Notes under the pieces: model-generated | Seen by the model: only the letters and a program-made list of their open reading frames with translations | What the model was told of the DNA's origin: nothing | Database searches by the model: none | Program-made: the position numbers and the translations under genes | NCBI GenBank assembly: GCA_046331095.1 | Contig: JAXLRM010000003.1 | Coordinates: forward strand, 992,001 to 1,056,000 | DNA: 64,000 nucleotides | Direction of reading: 5' to 3' | Source: JAIBAC01 sp046331095 | Lineage (GTDB): Bacteria > Actinomycetota > Acidimicrobiia > UBA2766 | Shown here: piece by piece, positions 24,925 to 36,698 of the stretch | Position numbering within the stretch: position 1 is the stretch's first letter | Layout of the letters: every line of letters begins with the position of its first letter

Positions 24925-25446
24925 CTACGGGGCGCCCCGCGAGCCGGTGGAATCCCTCGACCCCGTGCCGCGGGGCTCCGCGGCGGCGTCCACACGGCGG
25001 CGCCAGCGCAACAAGAGCAGGCCGACCGCGACCGAGACCGCAGCGGCCACCAGGACCGAGCCGATCAGGAACGCGACCTGGTCCTCGAACACGGCCTCCG
25101 GCACCGAGTCGTGGGGATCCGAAGCGTCGTAGCGGACCCCGACGGGACCGGCGACCTTGACGTCGGTGCCGCCGGGGACCTCGTGCTCGCCCTCGTAGAC
25201 CTGGTCGTCCACCTCGAAGGCGTAGACGACGTCAGTGCGGTCCGGCGCCGAGTTCAACGAACCGACCACACCGGTGGTGGTCGACCACGACATCCACCTC
25301 GTCACGTCGGGGGTGACGGCGACGAGGATCACGAGCACGGCGACGAGGAACAGGACCGACCCGCCGAGCGCCGCCACCACCCACGGCTGCGCGAGCGGCG
25401 GCTGCCGAGCCGAAGTGGTCACCGCGGGTTCGGTCGATGGAGGCAC
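24925..25446 (-). CDS. DUF3592-like membrane protein
   Basis: 173 aa with a span near the N-terminus (PWVVAALGGSVLFLVAVLVILVAV), a small soluble domain (VVYAFEVDDQVYEGEH...VRYDASDPHDS) typical of DUF3592, and a second span (FLIGSVLVAAAVSVAVGLLLL) before a basic tail. Role unknown. It ends 9 bp before the mutase ATG and diverges from the LLM oxidoreductase. Confidence 0.75.
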   Translation of the reverse strand: MPPSTEPAVTTSARQPPLAQPWVVAALGGSVLFLVAVLVILVAVTPDVTRWMSWSTTTGVVGSLNSAPDRTDVVYAFEVDDQVYEGEHEVPGGTDVKVAGPVGVRYDASDPHDSVPEAVFEDQVAFLIGSVLVAAAVSVAVGLLLLRWRRRVDAAAEPRGTGSRDSTGSRGAP

Positions 25447-25530
25447 CGGCCAAAGGTAGGGCCAGGTCGGGGCCGGCTTGGCCCCGTGGCGACGAGTCGG
25501 TGAGCATGGTTGCCTGGAGGTCGATCAGAC

Positions 25531-26550
25531 GTGTTCGTGATTCGCTTCGACATGCGCGCGCCCGGCACCGGTGCGTCCAACGCCGACCAGTACGAGGCCG
25601 CGATCGAGATGACGGCCTGGGCCGAGGGGCACGGCGCCTCGATGGCGTTCGTGTGCGAGCACCACGGCATCGACGACGGCTACCTGCCGTCGCCGCTCGT
25701 CCTCGCCACGGCGCTCGCGGCCCGCACGTCGACGCTGCGGATCATGGTCACCGTGGTGGTGTTGCCCTTCTACGACCCGGTGCGCCTCGCCGAGGACATG
25801 GTGGTGCTCGACCTGATCAGCCGCGGCCGCGTCAGCTACGTCGCCGGCGTCGGGTACCGGCCCGAGGAGTACGAGCACCACGGCGTCGACTTCCACCGGC
25901 GCGGCCGTATCGCCGAGGAGCACCTCGGGGTGCTGTTGCAGGCCAAGACCGGCGCGGCCTTCGTCCACGACGGCCGCAGGGTCCGCGTGACGCCGGCGCC
26001 CTACACCGCGGGCGGCCCGCGTGTCGCCTGGGGTGGGGGCAGCGTCGCGGCGGTGCGCCGCGCCGGCCGTCACGGCATCGGGTTCTTCGGCCAGGGCGGC
26101 GACCCCGAGGCGCTGGCGCAGGCCTACGCCGAGGAGGCCCGCGCTCATGGTCACGAGCCGAAGTTCTGCTTCGTGCCGCCGCCCGAGATGCCCACCACGA
26201 TCTTCGTCTCCGACGACGTCGACGCGGCGTGGGAGGAGCTCGGGCCGTACCTGCTGCACGAGGTGTCGGGCTATTCGGGCTTCGGGCCCGCCGTGGACGG
26301 GATGGTCAGCGTCTCCGGCGCGACGACCGTGGAGCAGTTGCGCGCCGCCAACCGCTCGCACCGGATCCTCACCGTCGACGAGGCGGTCGAGCTGGTGAGG
26401 TTCGGCATGCCGCTCACGCTCCAGCCCCTCGCGGGCGGCCTGCCCCCCGAGATCGGGTGGCGCTACCTGCGCACCGTCGTCGACGAGGTCGTCCCGCGGG
26501 TCACCCCGACCCCCCCGACCCCCGACGTGGGGACGCAGAACGGGTCGTGA
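25531..26550 (+). CDS. LLM-class flavin/F420-type oxidoreductase
   Basis: This 339-aa luciferase-like TIM-barrel protein has the start FVIRFDMRAPG, EHHGIDDGYLPSPLVLATALAARTSTLRI and SRGRVSYVAGVGYRPEEY, typical of FMN- or F420-dependent monooxygenases; the cofactor is not resolved. GTG 25531 follows GGAGG (about 10 nt upstream); TTG 25510 also keeps the frame. The last ~15 residues (TPTPPTPDVGTQNGS) are encoded by a C-rich array and by a family B palindrome, which supplies the stop codon. The original C-terminus was probably shorter or different. Confidence 0.85.
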   Translation: MFVIRFDMRAPGTGASNADQYEAAIEMTAWAEGHGASMAFVCEHHGIDDGYLPSPLVLATALAARTSTLRIMVTVVVLPFYDPVRLAEDMVVLDLISRGRVSYVAGVGYRPEEYEHHGVDFHRRGRIAEEHLGVLLQAKTGAAFVHDGRRVRVTPAPYTAGGPRVAWGGGSVAAVRRAGRHGIGFFGQGGDPEALAQAYAEEARAHGHEPKFCFVPPPEMPTTIFVSDDVDAAWEELGPYLLHEVSGYSGFGPAVDGMVSVSGATTVEQLRAANRSHRILTVDEAVELVRFGMPLTLQPLAGGLPPEIGWRYLRTVVDEVVPRVTPTPPTPDVGTQNGS

Positions 26551-26634
26551 ACCCGTCTCACGTCCCCACGTCCGGACGCACCCCCGACGTGGGGACGCAG
26601 AACGGGTCGTGAACCCGTCTCACGTCCCCACGTC
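26524..26634. repeat. Two 49-bp palindromic elements (family B), period 62 bp
   Basis: Copies 26524-26572 and 26586-26634 share the outer arms GACGTGGGGAC and GTCCCCACGTC with the pair at 12131, but the inner hairpin is ACGGGT-CGTGA-ACCCGT instead of GGGT-CCACA-ACCC. Both halves of that hairpin changed so that pairing is kept. The first copy overlaps the end of the LLM gene. Confidence 0.9.
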
Positions 26635-26657
26635 GAAGGTCCGGGCGGCTCCGACGC

Positions 26658-27446
26658 CTAACTCGGGACGAGGACGTCGAAGGGCCAGTCGGGGTGGGGG
26701 CCCTGCACGGCGTCGATCGCAGCGGCGACGACGTCCGTGGGCGGCGCCGCGGACCGGCAGTGGGCAGCGAAGTCCGCCTCCACGTCGGCGACCACGTCCG
26801 GCGACGCGTCGAGGCGACGGCCCCGCAGCGGGCGCCCGGCGAAGAGCACCACCCCGCGTCCGGCGAGCACGGAGATCGCGGCGGCGTCGAGCTCGCGCCG
26901 CGACGCGTACGTGCCCGAGGGCCACCGGGCCGCCCGGCCGGCCACGGCCCCGGTCGTGCCGAGGCACTCCCCGAGCTCGTCGAGGAGGGCACGGACGGCG
27001 GCGGCGTCGCCGAGGCCTGGACGGGCGTCGGGCGTCGCGATCAGGAACTGCATCAGCGCCGGCAGCGCGCGGACGTGCATGCGCCGGTCGGTCCTGGCGA
27101 GGACGTGGTGCTGGTACATGTACCAGCCCTTGACGTGCCCGGCGTCGTCGGCCGTGTGCAGCTCGAGGCGGTACTCGAAGTCGCGCAGCGGCGTGAACAG
27201 CAGCCGCGGCGAGATCGTGGGGCGCAGGCGCAGGCTCACCCGGCGCAGCTCCTCCCACCGGTACGACTTCGGCGCCGCCGCGATCCCCTCGGGCGGATCG
27301 TCCCCGGAGACCTCCTCGAAGATCCCGTCGGGGTCGAGGCGCCAGGGCCGGCCCCGCAGCGCGGCCGCGCCGAAGCGGAGCCGTCCGTCCGCGCCTGCGC
27401 AGGACAGGAACCCCGTCGCCGTGTCGGGTCTTTCGCCGGATCCCAT
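26658..27446 (-). CDS. Hypothetical protein downstream of metH
   Basis: Not recognised. The 262-aa soluble protein is rich in Arg, Ala and Asp, with segments WRLDPDGIFEEV, RPTISPRLLFTPLRDFEYRLELHTADDAGHVKGWYMYQHHVL in the first half and a helical second half ending PHPDWPFDVLVPS. No signal peptide, Cys pair or nucleotide motif stands out. It begins 13 bp after the metH stop and is probably cotranscribed with it. Confidence 0.65.
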   Translation of the reverse strand: MGSGERPDTATGFLSCAGADGRLRFGAAALRGRPWRLDPDGIFEEVSGDDPPEGIAAAPKSYRWEELRRVSLRLRPTISPRLLFTPLRDFEYRLELHTADDAGHVKGWYMYQHHVLARTDRRMHVRALPALMQFLIATPDARPGLGDAAAVRALLDELGECLGTTGAVAGRAARWPSGTYASRRELDAAAISVLAGRGVVLFAGRPLRGRRLDASPDVVADVEADFAAHCRSAAPPTDVVAAAIDAVQGPHPDWPFDVLVPS

Positions 27447-27459
27447 GCGAACGTGCCGG

Positions 27460-30960
<3,501 letters not shown>

Positions 30961-31049
30961 CTGGTCTGCCGGGGATCGGGTGTCGCGGCCTTGTCGACCC
31001 TAATAGGTGCACGGTCTCTCCCGCCCTCGCGCCCCCTTCAAACCCCTCC

Positions 31050-31159
31050 AAACGCGGGCGGGACGGCCCGCCAGCGGGACAGATCGCCCGCGTTTGCGAT
31101 TCGACCCCCCTCCAAACGCGGGCGGGACGGCCCGCCAGCGCGACAGATCGCCCGCGTTT
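31050..31159. repeat. Two 46-bp palindromic elements (family A), period 64 bp
   Basis: Cores 31050-31095 and 31114-31159 are almost identical to each other and match the pair at 3559. Outer arms AAACGCGGGC/GCCCGCGTTT; inner GGCGGG-ACGG-CCCGCC. Here they sit between the divergent metH and kinase-like genes, so they cannot act as terminators for both. Confidence 0.9.
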
Positions 31160-31190
31160 GCGATTCGACCCCCGCGTAGGCTTCGGCTCC

Positions 31191-32732
31191 GTGGACACCG
31201 GCACCGACGTCTCTCCCGCCGCGGCGATCACGCCGGAGTCCACCGTCGTCGGTGAAGGGCCCGTGGCCACGGTCCACGCGGTCGACGGCTCGGCCGTGAA
31301 GGTGTTCCGTGACGGCGTCGTCCCCGGTGAGCAGCCGCCCGCACACGCCGCCGTCGTCGCCGAGACGGACCGGGGCACCATCGCCGACGACGACGGGCTC
31401 ACTCGTGCTTACGTGGCCTCCGCATTCGCGCGGCGCAGCCTCGCGGAACTCGTCGCGGACGTGTCGAAGCGCTCGTGGCACGAGACGACGGTCCTGGGCG
31501 TACGCCTCGCCGGTGCCCTCGCCGCCGCGCACGAGGCCGGGGTCGCCCACGGTGGCGTGAAGCCGACGAACGTGCTCGTGACCGATGCCGACGACGACGC
31601 GACCGCGTCGGCGCGCCTGGGCGACTTCGCGCACGGCTCGTGGCGGGTCGCGGCCTCGAGTCCCGTCTCGGACGGCGCCGTGCTGGGGTTCTGCGCGCCC
31701 GAGGTCCTCGAAGGGTCAGAGCCCGACGCCGCCGCCGACGTCTACTCACTCGGCGCGACGCTGCACTTCGCGCTCTCGGGCGAGGTCCCCTTCGCGCCCG
31801 CAGGCGACGAGACGCTCATGCGGACCCTGCGCCGGATCCTGTCCGAGCCCGTCACCGACGTGCGGCCGCTGCGCGTCCCCGACGACCTCGCCGGCGTGAT
31901 CGAGACCGCGATGGCGAAAGAACCCGGCGACCGCTTCGCGTCCGCCGCCGCGCTGGGCGAGGCGCTGCAAGCGGTCCAGCGCGCCCACGGCCACTCGGTC
32001 ACTCCGCTCGACACCGGCGCCCCCGCAAGTGACCCGCACACGGCCGCGGACGTGACCGCGCCCGAACTGGCCTCGACGCCGCCGCCGCGCCGGCGCTCGA
32101 CCACGGGGCGGGCATGGGTACTCGGCGTCCTCGTGGCATGCGCCGTCCTCGCCGTCGCGGTGGTCGTGCTCCTCGCCGTGCGCTCCAGGCCGCCACGCGC
32201 CGGCGAGTCGGTGGCGGCCACCCACGCTCCCCCGACGGCGGCTTCCACCCCACCGACGACGGCTGTCCCGACCACTGCTGCCCCGACGGATGGCGCCGCC
32301 GACCTGCCGAGGGGCGCCGACGCGTCGGTCTTCCCCGACGTGCCCGGGTACCACCTCACGGACCAGGCCGAGGACTCGGTGGTGAGCGAACCCGCCCTTG
32401 CCGAGTCGATCCTGCAGAAGGCGAACCTCGCACTCGTGCGCACCGACGACGGGCGCCAAGTCGGTGCCTTCCTCGTGCTCGTCCTGCAGGACCGCATCGC
32501 CGGCGACCCCGACGCGCTGACCAAGATCGTCGAGGCGATCGCCCCCGACCCACCCACACCACCCGACACGGTCGAGATCGCGGGCCAGACGATGATCGTG
32601 ACGACCACCCCCGACGGGCTCACGGCGATCGCCGGCCAGGACCCGAGCGGACTGATCGTCGGGATCCTGCGCGGCAGCGACCGCGCCCTCATGGAGCAGT
32701 TCCTCACCGCCCTCGGAGGGGTGGCGCAGTAA
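31191..32732 (+). CDS. Ser/Thr kinase-like membrane receptor, probable pseudokinase
   Basis: 513 aa. The N-terminal ~260 residues are protein-kinase-like: GEGPVATVH (Gly loop), AVKVF (ATP lysine), DVYSLGATLHFALSG and APE in FCAPEVLEG. The catalytic loop reads HGGVKPTNVL, so the HRD Asp is Gly, and DFG reads DFA. It is therefore probably inactive. One span follows basic residues (TGRAWVLGVLVACAVLAVAVVVLLAV, about 308-333), then a Thr/Pro linker and an extracellular domain of about 150 residues with no known motif. GTG 31191 is supported by TAGGCT (31177-31182). It may act as a sensor or scaffold. The next gene, a secreted protein, may be in the same operon. Confidence 0.8.
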   Translation: MDTGTDVSPAAAITPESTVVGEGPVATVHAVDGSAVKVFRDGVVPGEQPPAHAAVVAETDRGTIADDDGLTRAYVASAFARRSLAELVADVSKRSWHETTVLGVRLAGALAAAHEAGVAHGGVKPTNVLVTDADDDATASARLGDFAHGSWRVAASSPVSDGAVLGFCAPEVLEGSEPDAAADVYSLGATLHFALSGEVPFAPAGDETLMRTLRRILSEPVTDVRPLRVPDDLAGVIETAMAKEPGDRFASAAALGEALQAVQRAHGHSVTPLDTGAPASDPHTAADVTAPELASTPPPRRRSTTGRAWVLGVLVACAVLAVAVVVLLAVRSRPPRAGESVAATHAPPTAASTPPTTAVPTTAAPTDGAADLPRGADASVFPDVPGYHLTDQAEDSVVSEPALAESILQKANLALVRTDDGRQVGAFLVLVLQDRIAGDPDALTKIVEAIAPDPPTPPDTVEIAGQTMIVTTTPDGLTAIAGQDPSGLIVGILRGSDRALMEQFLTALGGVAQ

Positions 32733-32774
32733 CGCGCTCGCGGCGCGAGCGGCTGCGAGGAGACGCCGCCGAGA

Positions 32775-33725
32775 ATGTCGAAGTCCACCTCCATGGCCCC
32801 CACTACGGCGGGCATGCCCCTTGCCCGCCGTGTCATCGCTCTCGTACTCCTTCTAGCCCTCGGCGCGGGCGCGACCGCGTGCGCCCGGACCCCCGACGGC
32901 GAGTCGCGCATCAAGGGCGTGACCGGCGCCGACGACGGCGATGCCGGCGGCGAGCTCGGCAGGATGAGCCCCACCGCGGGTCTCGAGGGTGGCGCGTCCG
33001 GCGGGCAGCAGCCCGGGGAAGGCCCCGGCAGCGGCCTCGACCGCCTGACGAGCGGGCTCGGGCGCGGCTCGGGAGGCTCCGATCCGGCCGGCAACGTCGT
33101 GCCCGCCGACCTCGCGGGGCTGCCCGGGGCGGAGTCGGTGCTCGCTCTGGTCAACGGTACGCTCGGCTCGACCTACACCGTCGACTACCTCGTCGATCCG
33201 ACCGTCATGGACCACATGATCGTCGCGAACGAGCCCGGCCGGCAGTCGGTGCACTCGATCACCCGTGACGGCACCCAGCGCTGGACGCTCTACGAGGGTG
33301 GTCAGATGACCGTGGACTGCCTGCTCTTCACGACGGGTCCGTGGCGCTGCCAGCGCGTCAAGACGGGGGAACTGCCACTCCCGGGGGCCCTGACCGTCGA
33401 CCCGAGGCACTTCGTCGCGGGGCTGAGCGGCCTCAACATCAGCCCAATGTTCGTTCTCGCCGCACTGGCCTTGCCGTTGCAGAACAGCGCCGGCGTCGCG
33501 TCCGAGTCCTACACGACCAGGATCGCCGGCGCTCCCGCCGAGTGCCTGAAGTACAAGGCAGAGGGCCTCCCACCCGCGGAGATCTGTGCAAACGGGGATT
33601 TCGTGCCCGTGCGGCTCGCGTCCTCGCTCACGTCGAAGCAAGGCTCGCTGGACTTCACGTTCCAGGCGCAGTCCTACTCCCGCGGCGTCGCCCGCGACGC
33701 GTTCACCCCGCCCGCCCCCGTCTGA
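32775..33725 (+). CDS. Secreted or lipid-anchored hypothetical protein
   Basis: 316 aa. A basic start and hydrophobic RRVIALVLLLALGAGATACART form a signal peptide; Cys at the end (ATAC) may be a weak lipobox. Residues ~40-110 are Gly/Ser-rich and disordered; the mature domain (about 120-310) has paired Cys (VDCLLFTTGPWRCQR, ECLKYKAEGLPPAEICANGDF). No family recognised; it resembles secreted substrate or lipid-binding domains of kinase-linked loci. It follows the pseudokinase by 42 bp and overlaps the convergent membrane-protein gene by 52 bp. Confidence 0.72.
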   Translation: MSKSTSMAPTTAGMPLARRVIALVLLLALGAGATACARTPDGESRIKGVTGADDGDAGGELGRMSPTAGLEGGASGGQQPGEGPGSGLDRLTSGLGRGSGGSDPAGNVVPADLAGLPGAESVLALVNGTLGSTYTVDYLVDPTVMDHMIVANEPGRQSVHSITRDGTQRWTLYEGGQMTVDCLLFTTGPWRCQRVKTGELPLPGALTVDPRHFVAGLSGLNISPMFVLAALALPLQNSAGVASESYTTRIAGAPAECLKYKAEGLPPAEICANGDFVPVRLASSLTSKQGSLDFTFQAQSYSRGVARDAFTPPAPV

Positions 33726-34231
33726 TCCCCGGGCAGCGTCACCCGACTTCCGGCATCGCCGGTGGCCAGGGCGTCGGCCGCGAGCAGATCGTCGTAGGCG
33801 CGCTTGGCGAAGAACCACATCGCCGCCGAGGTCACGAGGTCGAGGCCGCTCGCGCCGGCGAAGAACGGGTGGCGGGTCTCGCGGTACACGTTGGCGTAGC
33901 CGGCGGCCGAGCAGAGCTTGAGGAACACCAGTGAGCCCAGCACAGGCCGGTACCGGCGGAGGTCTCGCTGCAGGGTGGCGCACATGAACGCGAGCGTCGC
34001 GACGTTGCCGGCACCGAGTACCCACCAGATCTTGGAGTCCTCGGTCGCGGGGAGATCACCGCCGCCGAGGAGACGCCCGATGCGATCGGCACGCTCGATC
34101 GTCGCCTCCGGGTCCAGGTAGTAGCTCACCGCCGGCACCGCGAAGTTCAGCGTGATCGCCGTGTAGACGAGCTGGAAGTCCCGGTAGCGGCGGGTCGGCT
34201 GGTTCCAGAATCGGCGCACACGATCGAGCAT
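33674..34231 (-). CDS. Small membrane protein of unknown function
   Basis: Not recognised. 185 aa with an amphipathic basic start (RVRRFWNQPTRRYRD), about four hydrophobic segments (FQLVYTAITLNFAVPAVSYYL, KIWWVLGAGNVATLAFMCAT, VLGSLVFLKLCSAAGYANVY, GLDLVTSAAMWFFAKRAY) and a short soluble tail. Start ATG 34231. It ends inside the 3' end of the convergent lipoprotein gene. Confidence 0.65.
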   Translation of the reverse strand: MLDRVRRFWNQPTRRYRDFQLVYTAITLNFAVPAVSYYLDPEATIERADRIGRLLGGGDLPATEDSKIWWVLGAGNVATLAFMCATLQRDLRRYRPVLGSLVFLKLCSAAGYANVYRETRHPFFAGASGLDLVTSAAMWFFAKRAYDDLLAADALATGDAGSRVTLPGDQTGAGGVNASRATPRE

Positions 34232-34297
34232 CGGCGCAGTCTAGGTGCCGGCAGTGTGCTTCCTCCCGGGCACGGCCCGGACGGGCGCTGGACGGCG

Positions 34298-34558
34298 CTA
34301 GACGTCCTCGCCCAGCTCGCGGGCTTCCTCGAGGAGGTGGTCGGCCTCGGCGGCGGGGACGCCCACGCCGTCCTCGGGACGCATCATCGGGATCCCGTCC
34401 TCGACGGCGTAGCGGAGCCTGCACGCGGGGCAGAACAGGAACCCGCGCGCGGAGAAGTACACGAGCCGGCCCTTGCACTCGGTGCAAGCGAGGATCTCCA
34501 ACAGGTCCGAGTGCAGGGTCACGTCGGCGTCCTCCGTGTCGTCCGGGAGCACAATCAC
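34298..34558 (-). CDS. Trm112-like zinc-ribbon protein (UPF0434 family)
   Basis: 86 aa with two Cys pairs, CTECKG and CPACRLRY, around RLVYFSARGFLF, then YAVEDGIPMMRPEDG, which is the UPF0434/Trm112-like fold. These bind zinc and often partner a methyltransferase or glycosyltransferase; no partner is obvious here. ATG 34558 overlaps the stop of the CpaE-like gene by 4 bp, so the two are translationally coupled. Confidence 0.85.
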   Translation of the reverse strand: MIVLPDDTEDADVTLHSDLLEILACTECKGRLVYFSARGFLFCPACRLRYAVEDGIPMMRPEDGVGVPAAEADHLLEEARELGEDV

Positions 34559-35796
34559 TTCGCCGTCGGGTCACCGGCAGCGTAGGCAAGGTCCGCGTCG
34601 AGGGGAAACCTCCCGTCTGCCTGCAGGCCGAGGCCCGCCGCCAGCCCGCGGGCGACATCGCGCACGCTGCGGCGCAACGGCGAGCGCGGCGCGGCCTCGG
34701 CGAGGGCGCGCCCGGCCCACGCCGTGAGCGGCGCCGCCGGGTCGAGGGGCGCCAGGAACACACCACCGCGCCATCCACAGCGCCGTTCGAGTCGGGACGC
34801 GACGGCGGAACCGGCACGCATGTGCCCCACGACCTTGTTCACGACCACTACCACCCGGGACGCGTCGACGAGCACCGCGAGGTCGTCACGGACGTCGACG
34901 GCATGGCGTACCGACGCAGGGTCGCCGGCCACGACGGCGACGACGGCGTCGGCGGCGGCGAGCACCGCGCGGGCGGCCTGGTTGCGCCGCCACGGCCAGG
35001 CCTGGGTCATGAGCTCGTCGTCGTCCTCTAGGCACGCCCCCACGTCGACGACCACCACCGTGGCGAGGCCGCTCAGCACCCCGAGCATGGCCCTCACGTC
35101 GGCGTCGCGGACCTGGGGCCACTCGGCGGGCCGGCTCAGGCCGGGCACCACCACCAGACCCGGGATCGGTCGCGGGAACGGGTCCAGGCAGTCGTCGCCC
35201 GCGAGTCCGCGACCGGCCGCCTGGGACAGACCGGCGATCGAGGGTGTCTCCGCGAGGCCGAGGGCGAGGGCGACGTTGCCGCCCGTCGTGTCGGCGTCGA
35301 CGACCACACACCCGAAGCCGGCGCAGGCGAGCTCCCACGCCACGTTGACGGCAACCGTCGTCCTGCCGGTACCTCCCTTCGGTCCCCAGACCGCGACGAC
35401 CGCGCCCCTGCGGGCGGCATCGGGGACCGGGCTCCCGCCACGGGCGCTGGTCCGCGCACACGCGCGCAGGGCGTCGACGAGTGCGTCGAGGCCCGCCGGG
35501 TCGACGACGACGTCGCAGCCGAGGCGGCCCGGTCGGGGATCGTTCCGGTCCCCGACGACCACCACCGCGGCACCGACCGATCGGCATACGTCCAGGATGG
35601 CCGCGTCGAGCCAGTCCGGCCCGGCATCGAGGGCCACTGCGCCGGGACGGTCGAGCACGAGCCGTGCCCTGAGGTCGCCAGGGTCACTGCAGCGACCGAC
35701 CACCTCGACGCCGCTGCCAGCACCCGCGCAGAGCGACGCCAGATCGCCGTCCCAGGTGACCCCGGATGCCGCGGTGAGCACTCGGACGGGCCTCAT
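34555..35796 (-). CDS. CpaE/MinD-like P-loop ATPase
   Basis: This 413-aa protein has a receiver-like N-terminal domain without a clear phospho-Asp (residues ~1-110) and a ParA/MinD ATPase domain. The deviant Walker A is WGPKGGTGRTTVAVN, where the usual second Lys is Arg; later VVVDADTTGGN and VVVVDVGACLEDDD follow. CpaE/TadZ proteins localise pilus assembly machinery; MinD-type partitioning is an alternative. No tad or cpa genes are in the window. The Zn-ribbon gene overlaps its end, and a small HTH gene diverges from its start. Confidence 0.8.
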   Translation of the reverse strand: MRPVRVLTAASGVTWDGDLASLCAGAGSGVEVVGRCSDPGDLRARLVLDRPGAVALDAGPDWLDAAILDVCRSVGAAVVVVGDRNDPRPGRLGCDVVVDPAGLDALVDALRACARTSARGGSPVPDAARRGAVVAVWGPKGGTGRTTVAVNVAWELACAGFGCVVVDADTTGGNVALALGLAETPSIAGLSQAAGRGLAGDDCLDPFPRPIPGLVVVPGLSRPAEWPQVRDADVRAMLGVLSGLATVVVVDVGACLEDDDELMTQAWPWRRNQAARAVLAAADAVVAVVAGDPASVRHAVDVRDDLAVLVDASRVVVVVNKVVGHMRAGSAVASRLERRCGWRGGVFLAPLDPAAPLTAWAGRALAEAAPRSPLRRSVRDVARGLAAGLGLQADGRFPLDADLAYAAGDPTAK

Positions 35797-35927
35797 CGGG
35801 CACCGCCTGCAACGCCGGCAGGGCGCGCTCTGGGTGCCCGAAACACGCCGCGACCATCCCGAGCGCCACCCACGTGCAGTGTTACGCTTCCTGGGGCAAA
35901 CGCAGGCACCGATCCGAAGACCAGGCC

Positions 35928-36152
35928 ATGGACGCCGCGGAACTCAAGAGGCTCCTGACACCCAACGAGGTGGCGGAACTGCTCAACGTGAGCGTGGCGC
36001 AGGTCTACACCCTGCTGCGGGGCAACGAGCTCCCCGGGCTCAAGATCGGCAAACGCGGAGTGTGGCGCGTCGATCCGGATCAACTCGCCGCGTACGTCCA
36101 GAGCCTGCGCGCCGAGGCCCTCGACCGTGTGCGCACCTCGCACCCGAACTGA
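35928..36152 (+). CDS. Small HTH protein (excisionase/BldC-like)
   Basis: 74 aa. The winged HTH of the MerR/excisionase type is clear: LTPNEVAELLNVSVAQVYTLLRGNELPGLKIGKRGVWRVDPDQLAAYV. Such small DNA-binding proteins include BldC, a developmental regulator, and phage excisionases; no phage genes are near, so a transcription-factor role is more likely. ATG 35928 is chosen over an upstream in-frame ATG at 35874 because the domain starts there. Confidence 0.85.
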   Translation: MDAAELKRLLTPNEVAELLNVSVAQVYTLLRGNELPGLKIGKRGVWRVDPDQLAAYVQSLRAEALDRVRTSHPN

Positions 36153-36169
36153 TCGCACCGCCCGGGCCT

Positions 36170-36562
36170 TCACCGGCGCACGCTGGCCTGTGTAGTCACC
36201 GACATCACCGCCGCCAGCGCGACGTCGTGATCGGCAGCGACGCCGAGGCCCCCCGGCCTGTTCCCCTCGACCACACGAACCCAGTCGACCCCCACCGCGA
36301 CCACACGCCCGCACAGGCGCGTCCCGTCGGCTAGGCGCAACAGGACCGGAGGGCCGAATCGGAGCCGGTCCAGGCGGTCGCGCAGAGTCTGGGAGCGCTC
36401 GACCTCCTCGACGACGTCGGCCGCGTAGGCCTCCTGCTCGAAGCGCACGGCCGCCGCGAAAGCCGCGTCGAGCCCGTCGAGCACCGACTCGGCGTCCGGG
36501 CGCCGCTCCCGCCGCCTGCGCCGCGACGGCGCTGAATCCCACCACGAGCTCGCACGTCCCAT
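36170..36562 (-). CDS. Small hypothetical protein
   Basis: Not recognised. 130 aa: a basic start (PSRRRRRERR), a Glu-rich helical segment (DGLDAAFAAAVRFEQEAYAADVVEEVERSQTLRDRLDRLRFG), then a small beta domain (PVLLRLADGTRLCGRVVAVGVDWVRVVEG) reminiscent of Sm- or PRC-like barrels. Start at ATG 36562; an upstream in-frame ATG exists at 36601. It converges with the HTH gene. Confidence 0.6.
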   Translation of the reverse strand: MGRASSWWDSAPSRRRRRERRPDAESVLDGLDAAFAAAVRFEQEAYAADVVEEVERSQTLRDRLDRLRFGPPVLLRLADGTRLCGRVVAVGVDWVRVVEGNRPGGLGVAADHDVALAAVMSVTTQASVRR

Positions 36563-36698
36563 CTCACCCACCCCACGTCGGCAAGTCGCCCGAACGCGCA
36601 CGAAGCGGGTTCAACCTACTCGGAAGCTCCGCCCGGCGCTCGCCGCCCGCGGGCAACGCCCGTGGCGACTCGGTGCTCGGACGTGGCATCCTCGCCCG

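Noticed and set aside
30961..31190. Cobalamin riboswitch before metH
   Set aside because: No B12-box-like conserved segment seen; the gap is mostly two 46-bp palindromes.
31038..31634. Open frame running through the 46-bp palindromes
   Set aside because: It is antisense to the kinase-like gene and consists largely of repeat sequence.
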